Source: Ornithomonoglobus_A sp034090805
Lineage (GTDB): Bacteria > Bacillota > Clostridia > UBA1381
DNA: 18,706 bases
Assembly (NCBI GenBank): GCA_034090805.1
Contig: JAXDRV010000095.1
Span: forward strand, 1-18,706
Direction of reading: 5' to 3'
How positions within the stretch are numbered: the stretch's first letter is position 1; each line of letters starts with the position of its first letter. The position numbers and the translations under genes are program-made. Below, in pieces: positions 14,509 to 18,706 of the stretch. Under the pieces are notes generated by a model. The model was given only the letters and a program-made list of their open reading frames with translations, had not been told where the DNA came from and did no database searches.

Positions 14509-15900
14509 ATGCTTGATTATAAAGTAAGAATAGGTCTTGTACCATTAAGACGTGACTGTACTCCCAGACCCGGTCAGTTCAATTGGGAGATTGCAGAGGA
14601 ACGCGGCAGAAAAACAGTTGCATATATAGAAGAACATTATTCAACCGAGAATATTTCCTTTGTTGACCTTAAAGGAGTAATAGACGTTGAGCTGTTATGG
14701 TCATGTGATGATGTCGATAAGGTGGCGGAGCATTTCAGAAAAGAAAATGTTGACGCAATTTTCCTTATTGCCGCAAATTTCGGAAATGAAGAAGCGGCAG
14801 GCGAGCTTACGAAAAAATTCGGAAAGCCGGTACTGCTCTGGGGACCTCAGGACGATGCTCCGGCGGCAGAGGACGGTATGCGCTATACCGATTCACAATG
14901 CGGACTTTTCGGCATAAGCCGCCAGCTTACCCGTATGAACGTGCCGTTTACATATATTGAAAACTGTCGTGTTGAGGATAAGGCACTTGCAGACGGTATA
15001 AGACGATTTGCATCTGTTGCGTGTGCGGTTAGAAATTTCACAGGTATGCGTATAGGGCAGATAGGCTTAAGACCGAGACCGTTTTGTTCGGTCATCTGCA
15101 ACGAGGGTCAGCTTATGGAGGAGTTTGACATTCATCTTGTACCGATAAATCTTGCGGTTATTCAGGATAAGTTTAATACAATTCTTAAAACACGTCCCGA
15201 AGAGCTTAAGGCAGGAGCCGAAAAGCCTCGCAAAATGTATGATTTGGACGCTGCGTCGGATGAAACGGCGGAAAAGCAGTATGCGTACGTATTGTTGTTT
15301 AAGGATTTGTTTGAAGAATTTAAGCTTGATGCAATTTCGTCTGAGTGTTGGTCTGCACTGCAGCTGCTTGTTGGCGCAATGCCCTGTACGGCATACGGCA
15401 TTCTCGCAGATGAGGGATATATTATTAGCTGCGAAAACGATGTTCACGCTGCCATGACGCAGGCTCTTTTAAAATCGCTTTCACTCGGTAAAAAACCGCC
15501 GCTGTTCGGTGAGTTCACAATTCGTCATCCGGAGGACAGGAATGTTGAGCTTTTATGGCACTGCGGACAGTTTGCTTATTCGGTGCACAGAGAAAATCAG
15601 CCGTGCAGATGCATGAATATGAGAGAGAATTTTGAGGCTAAGGACGGTCATTACACGGTAGCACGTATAGATCAGGATCACGGCAATTATTCAATTATTG
15701 CAGGAGAGTGCGACAGCGCAGAGGGACCTTATACGAACGGTACATATCTGTGGGCACGTTTTGATGATTTGGATGCGTGGGAGCGCAAGCTTGTTGAAGG
15801 GCCGTATATTCATCATGTATCGGAAATAGAAGGCAGTCTTACGCAGAATATAAAGGAATTTTGCAAATATGTTCCGGCATTGAAATTTGATACAGTATAA
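14509..15900 (+). CDS. L-fucose/L-arabinose isomerase-like protein
   Basis: A 463-residue protein of the FucI/AraA-type fold. The N-terminal half (1-180) has Rossmann-like features (VRIGLVPLRR, DAIFLIAANFG, PVLLWGP). The C-terminal half carries probable metal ligands E279 (SSECW), E309/D311 (CENDVH) and H435/H436 (IHHVSEI), the pattern of L-fucose isomerase-like enzymes that convert aldoses to ketoses with Mn2+. GLRPRPF (186-192) is a conserved turn in this group. It is shorter than E. coli FucI (about 590 residues), like the many fucose-isomerase-like proteins of Firmicutes, several of which have other substrates. AGGAGG precedes the ATG, 13 bases after the kinase. The fold call is good; the sugar is unknown. 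Confidence 0.82.
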   Translation: MLDYKVRIGLVPLRRDCTPRPGQFNWEIAEERGRKTVAYIEEHYSTENISFVDLKGVIDVELLWSCDDVDKVAEHFRKENVDAIFLIAANFGNEEAAGELTKKFGKPVLLWGPQDDAPAAEDGMRYTDSQCGLFGISRQLTRMNVPFTYIENCRVEDKALADGIRRFASVACAVRNFTGMRIGQIGLRPRPFCSVICNEGQLMEEFDIHLVPINLAVIQDKFNTILKTRPEELKAGAEKPRKMYDLDAASDETAEKQYAYVLLFKDLFEEFKLDAISSECWSALQLLVGAMPCTAYGILADEGYIISCENDVHAAMTQALLKSLSLGKKPPLFGEFTIRHPEDRNVELLWHCGQFAYSVHRENQPCRCMNMRENFEAKDGHYTVARIDQDHGNYSIIAGECDSAEGPYTNGTYLWARFDDLDAWERKLVEGPYIHHVSEIEGSLTQNIKEFCKYVPALKFDTV

Positions 15901-15923
15901 TTTTTACATGGAGGGATGCTATT

Positions 15924-16748
15924 ATGCGTTATACATTAAAGGAAATTTTAGATTTGGCGGAGGCGGGCGGCTTCGCTGTTCCCGCATTTAATGTCTACAA
16001 TCTGGAAACTCTTATGGGTGTTGCAAGAGCGGCTGAGGAAACAAAAGCACCGGTTATAATTCAGATGTACAGCCGTCTTTTTAATACAGGTACGGGCGAG
16101 TTTATGGCACCGGTTATCATTGATGTAATGAATAAATTAAAGTCCCCGGTTACATTCCACCTTGACCACGGTGCGGGCATACCCGAATGTATCCGTGCAA
16201 TGAGATTCGGAACAACGGGAGTTATGATTGACGCTTCAACTCTGCCGATTGATCAAAATATAGAAACGACAAAAAAAGTCGTTGATATGGCAAAAGAGGC
16301 GGGCGTTTCCGTTGAGGGTGAGCTCGGTCATATCGGTTCAACCAAGGATGAAAAGTGGGATGCGTATACGGAAACTGCCGATGCGGTAAGATATGTAAAC
16401 GAAACCGGTATTGACGCCCTTGCGATAATGGTGGGAACGGCGCACGGAAAATATGCGCAGGCACCTGTTCTTGCAATTGACAGAATTGCGGAAATTCATT
16501 CCGAAACCAAAGCACATCTTGTGCTGCATGGCGGCTACGGCGTTCCCGACGATCAGATAAAAGCGGCGGTGAATGCGGGAATACGCAAAATCAATTTCGG
16601 TACCGATGTCTGCTATGCGTTTATGGACGGATATAAGGAGCTTGATCCGTACAGTGCGCCGCTTGATGTTACCATGTCAAAGGTTGCGGAAAACGTGAAA
16701 GAATTTGCAATCGGAAAAATCAGACTTCTCGGTGCAGACAGAATGTAA
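15924..16748 (+). CDS. Class II (zinc) fructose-bisphosphate-type aldolase with altered phosphate loop
   Basis: A 274-residue class II ketose aldolase. Catalytic D81 and zinc ligand H82 lie in HLDHG, E133 in EGELGHIGS, and zinc ligands H174 (GTAHGKY) and H202 (LHGGYG) are present. The usual GGSG phosphate loop is GGYG (203-206), and the second loop reads N224-F-G-T-D228 where E. coli FbaA has NIDTD. DGS/DAS near the active site is DASTLP (103-108). Family members cleave fructose- or tagatose-bisphosphate, or ketose 1-phosphates, to DHAP and an aldehyde. After an isomerase and a PfkB kinase, this completes an isomerase-kinase-aldolase route, but the loop changes suggest a shifted substrate. 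GGAGG precedes the ATG. Confidence 0.9.
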   Translation: MRYTLKEILDLAEAGGFAVPAFNVYNLETLMGVARAAEETKAPVIIQMYSRLFNTGTGEFMAPVIIDVMNKLKSPVTFHLDHGAGIPECIRAMRFGTTGVMIDASTLPIDQNIETTKKVVDMAKEAGVSVEGELGHIGSTKDEKWDAYTETADAVRYVNETGIDALAIMVGTAHGKYAQAPVLAIDRIAEIHSETKAHLVLHGGYGVPDDQIKAAVNAGIRKINFGTDVCYAFMDGYKELDPYSAPLDVTMSKVAENVKEFAIGKIRLLGADRM

Positions 16749-16766
16749 TTAAGGAAGTGATTTATC

Positions 16767-17549
16767 ATGGATAATCAATACAGCTTTAACTTTAAAGGTA
16801 AAACCGTTGTAATCACCGGTGCCGAAAGGGGAATAGGTCTTGAAATTGCAAAGGGCTTTGCAAGGTCGGGAGCGAATGTTGCAGTTGCCGGAATGCTTGA
16901 GGAAGAATTTGATAATGCCGGTAACGAGATACGCAAAGAGGGCGCAAAATGCCTGTGCATAAAGACAGATGTTTCAAAGGAAGACTCCGTAAAGAATATG
17001 ATAACACAGGTCAAAAGCACCTTCGGAAGAATTGATATTTTGGTAAACAACGCAGGTATCAACAAGCTCTATCCCGCAGAGGAAATGCCTTTAGAGGTTT
17101 GGAACAGCATAATCGGCGTAAATCTGACGGGAGTGTTTTTGGTGAGCCGTGAGGCGGCTAATGTGATGCTTGAGCAGGGCGGAGGAAACATTGTAAACAT
17201 TACATCAATGTCCGGTCTTGTTGTAAATCCGCTGCCGCAGACACAGTGCGCATATAACAGCTCAAAGGCCGGAGCTATAATGCTTACAAAGTGCATGGCT
17301 GTGGAGTGGGCACAGAGAGGTATAAGAGTAAACGGTATTGCACCGGGGTTTATGAATACGCCGCTTACAAAAAAACGTCTTACCACGCCGAATGATCCGG
17401 CAGTTAAAAAGTGGATAGAGGGAACACCGTTAAACAGAGTGGGCGAGCCGTCGGAGCTTGTGGGACTGGCTCTTTATCTTGCCTCGGATGCGTCAAGCTA
17501 TACAACGGGAGCCGTTATTTCCGTTGACGGCGGTTATACCTGTCTGTAA
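16767..17549 (+). CDS. Short-chain dehydrogenase, gluconate 5-dehydrogenase/sorbose reductase-like
   Basis: A 260-residue classical SDR. TGAERGIG (17-24) binds the dinucleotide, NNAG is at 94-97, the catalytic residues are S147, Y163 and K167, and IAPGFMNTPL plus ISVDGGYT close the protein. SGLVVNPLPQ before the catalytic Tyr resembles the polyol/sugar reductase branch (gluconate 5-dehydrogenase, sorbose or arabinitol dehydrogenases). It differs clearly from the SDR at 5486, so the two are not recent duplicates. It likely interconverts a polyol or aldonate with its keto form to feed the isomerase-kinase-aldolase genes just upstream. AAGGAAG lies near the ATG and the next gene follows after 28 bases. 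Confidence 0.9.
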   Translation: MDNQYSFNFKGKTVVITGAERGIGLEIAKGFARSGANVAVAGMLEEEFDNAGNEIRKEGAKCLCIKTDVSKEDSVKNMITQVKSTFGRIDILVNNAGINKLYPAEEMPLEVWNSIIGVNLTGVFLVSREAANVMLEQGGGNIVNITSMSGLVVNPLPQTQCAYNSSKAGAIMLTKCMAVEWAQRGIRVNGIAPGFMNTPLTKKRLTTPNDPAVKKWIEGTPLNRVGEPSELVGLALYLASDASSYTTGAVISVDGGYTCL

Positions 17550-17577
17550 AATATATGTAAATGTCAGGAGGAAGAAA

Positions 17578-18228
17578 ATGCTTGAAATTTTAAGAAAGAA
17601 AAACCCCGAACTGAAGGTTTATTCCGTATTTGATGAGGAATTTAAAAGCTTTGGCAGGGTTATAGAAAATATCGATACAACAGAAATTATAAATACGGGA
17701 GAAAAAATCCCACTGCCCGAAACGGGAGTTAAATATGTACCCTCCGAGGCAGAATTTGAGGAGCTTCCCATTGCAGAGGAAATTCAAAAGGAGCTGTTCG
17801 GTACACTCCCCGCACAGTTGGGATATTGTTGGGGACACAGCTCGTTTTTGAACGCTGCGGAATGGCATACATCAAGCGAGATAAACATTGCCATAACGCC
17901 CATGGTTCTGATTATGGGACACAGATGGGAGATAGAAAACGATAAAATAGACTCGTCGAGGTTTACGGCGTTTTATCTTCCCAAAGGAACGGTCATAGAA
18001 TGTTTTGCAACAACCTTGCACTACTGCCCCTGTCAGGTTTCGGACGAGGGCTTCGGCTGTGCGGTCGGCCTTCCCAAGGATACAAACACAGCTCTTGAGA
18101 TTGTTCCGGAGGATAAGCTGATAAGTGCAAAGAATAAGTGGATAATATGCCATGAGGAAAATCAATCGGCAATAGCAAGAGGAATAACGCCCGGCATAAC
18201 CGGTGTGAATTTCGAGATAAAGTATTAA
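17578..18228 (+). CDS. DUF4867 family protein (cupin-like, unknown function)
   Basis: A 216-residue cytoplasmic protein I recognise as DUF4867, a family without a known reaction that occurs in Firmicutes sugar operons. The central part is cupin-like: GYCWGH (82-87), then E95-W-H97-T-S-S-E101, which fits the H-x(3)-E part of cupin motif 1. FYLPKGT (132-138) and H148 (LHYCPC) fit motif 2. These residues could bind a metal. AGGAGG lies six bases before ATG 17578; the frame is open further upstream, but there it overlaps the SDR gene and has no ribosome site. Its place beside an isomerase, kinase, aldolase and SDR suggests an isomerase, epimerase or sugar-acid lyase helping the same route. That is inference only. 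Confidence 0.82.
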   Translation: MLEILRKKNPELKVYSVFDEEFKSFGRVIENIDTTEIINTGEKIPLPETGVKYVPSEAEFEELPIAEEIQKELFGTLPAQLGYCWGHSSFLNAAEWHTSSEINIAITPMVLIMGHRWEIENDKIDSSRFTAFYLPKGTVIECFATTLHYCPCQVSDEGFGCAVGLPKDTNTALEIVPEDKLISAKNKWIICHEENQSAIARGITPGITGVNFEIKY

Positions 18229-18259
18229 GCCATATTTTTATGAAAGGACTGAGAGGGCT

Positions 18260-18589
18260 TTGGCTGATATTCTGATAAAAAACGGACGTATATGGGATGG
18301 AGAAGAATTTTATTGTTCGGATATTTTGATTGATAACGGAAAAATCAAAAGCATACTTCCGAAAATAGATACTGATGCGGATTTTGTATATGATGCGACG
18401 GGGAAAACGGTTCTGCCCGGTCTTGTTGACATACATGCTCATCTGCGTACTCTGTCCTCTGAGAGCATCGGCGTGCAGGCGGAAATGGGATGCTTCCCGT
18501 TCGGAGTTACTGCCGCCGCCGACACGGAAGGGTGCGCAGGAGATAAATATTTGTCCGATTTACTTATGGTAACCTCTAAAAATTCATAA
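18260..18589 (+). pseudogene. Amidohydrolase, N-terminal third only
   Basis: 109 codons match the start of a dihydroorotase/dihydropyrimidinase-like amidohydrolase: the small beta-sandwich (ILIKNGRIWDG, DILIDNGKIKSI), then LPGLVDIHAH with the D57-x-H59-x-H61 metal motif at the entry to the barrel. Family members are about 370 or more residues, so two thirds, including the remaining metal ligands, are missing. The frame ends in LLMVTSKNS and TAA, immediately before a strong promoter. The start is a TTG with GAGAGG upstream. The gene is 31 bases after DUF4867 and was probably the last cistron of the block. Truncation by an insertion sequence is likely. It cannot be catalytically active as it stands. 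Confidence 0.75.
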
Positions 18590-18596
18590 AAAAGTG

Positions 18597-18625
18597 TTGA
18601 AAAAATCGTCAGATTATGGTATAAT
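18597..18625 (+). promoter_or_regulatory. Near-consensus promoter at the right edge
   Basis: TTGAAA (18597-18602), a 17-base spacer and a perfect TATAAT (18620-18625) begin eight bases after the truncated amidohydrolase stop. This is the best sigma-A match in the window and lies about 33 bases before a new start codon. Confidence 0.75.
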
Positions 18626-18657
18626 AAAGATACTATAATAAAGGCGGTTGAAATGAA

Positions 18658-18706
18658 ATGCAGATCAATCTTTTTGCGGAAGAAACACAATTACAGAGAT
18701 TATCCG
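18658..18706 (+). CDS. Start of a new gene, possibly an IS5-type transposase (partial)
   Basis: Only 16 codons are visible. The peptide begins MQINLFAEE and continues TQLQRLS, resembling the N-terminus of IS5-type transposases, where MQxxLF or similar is followed by a charged run and RLS. AAGGCGG lies upstream. Another ATG at 18653 in a different frame gives a less protein-like, basic peptide. The strong promoter and the sudden end of the amidohydrolase agree with an insertion sequence entering here, but too little sequence is present for a firm call. Confidence 0.35.
   Translation, partial: MQINLFAEETQLQRLS

Noticed and set aside
1..18706. CRISPR array, tRNA, rRNA or known riboswitch
   Set aside because: No regularly spaced repeats, cloverleaf with CCA-type end, or recognisable riboswitch core was seen by eye; a covariance-model search was not possible.

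Overview
The window looks like chromosomal DNA from a gut-type anaerobic Firmicute (class Clostridia). This rests on strong AGGAGG-type ribosome sites before nearly every gene, fairly AT-rich synonymous codon choice, Clostridia-like protein sequences, and a DUF4867 gene, a family I associate with Firmicutes sugar operons. Species cannot be named from the sequence alone.

Layout. Positions 1-157 (minus) hold a headless fragment of a xylose-isomerase-like TIM-barrel gene. An AraC-family regulator (213-1052, minus) is transcribed divergently from a long plus-strand sugar/sugar-acid catabolic island. Block 1 (1191-6214) encodes a mandelate-racemase-type acid-sugar dehydratase, a UlaG-like metallo-hydrolase, a long RraA-like aldolase, an intracellular GH10-like glycosidase and a short-chain dehydrogenase. 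It ends in a 15-bp hairpin. A 450-bp gap follows, with a decayed minus-strand, possibly transposase-derived remnant that keeps a good promoter, and a 13-bp palindrome just before block 2. Block 2 (6665-18589) encodes an Ldh2-type dehydrogenase, a KDPG-aldolase-fold enzyme, an aldo/keto reductase, a MOFRL-type glycerate kinase, an enolase paralogue with a rebuilt active site, an aldehyde dehydrogenase broken by one in-frame TAG, a PfkB kinase, a fucose-isomerase-like protein, a class II aldolase, a second SDR, a DUF4867 protein and the first third of an amidohydrolase. The right edge has a near-consensus promoter and the start of what may be an IS5-type transposase, so an insertion may have cut the amidohydrolase.

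How it may work (inference). Block 1 reads as: glycoside cleaved inside the cell, oxidised sugar or lactone opened, acid dehydrated, then retro-aldol cleavage. Block 2 reads as two merged routes. One is keto-acid reduction and aldol cleavage to pyruvate plus a three-carbon piece that is phosphorylated by glycerate kinase. The other is isomerase, PfkB kinase, class II aldolase and aldehyde dehydrogenase. No transporter is in the window, so uptake must be encoded elsewhere.

The most unusual signal is that three proteins with central-metabolism folds in the same operon (KDPG aldolase, enolase, class II aldolase) keep their metal or Schiff-base residues but change residues that normally hold phosphate. 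This suggests a set of enzymes re-tooled for unusual, perhaps unphosphorylated, sugar-acid substrates.
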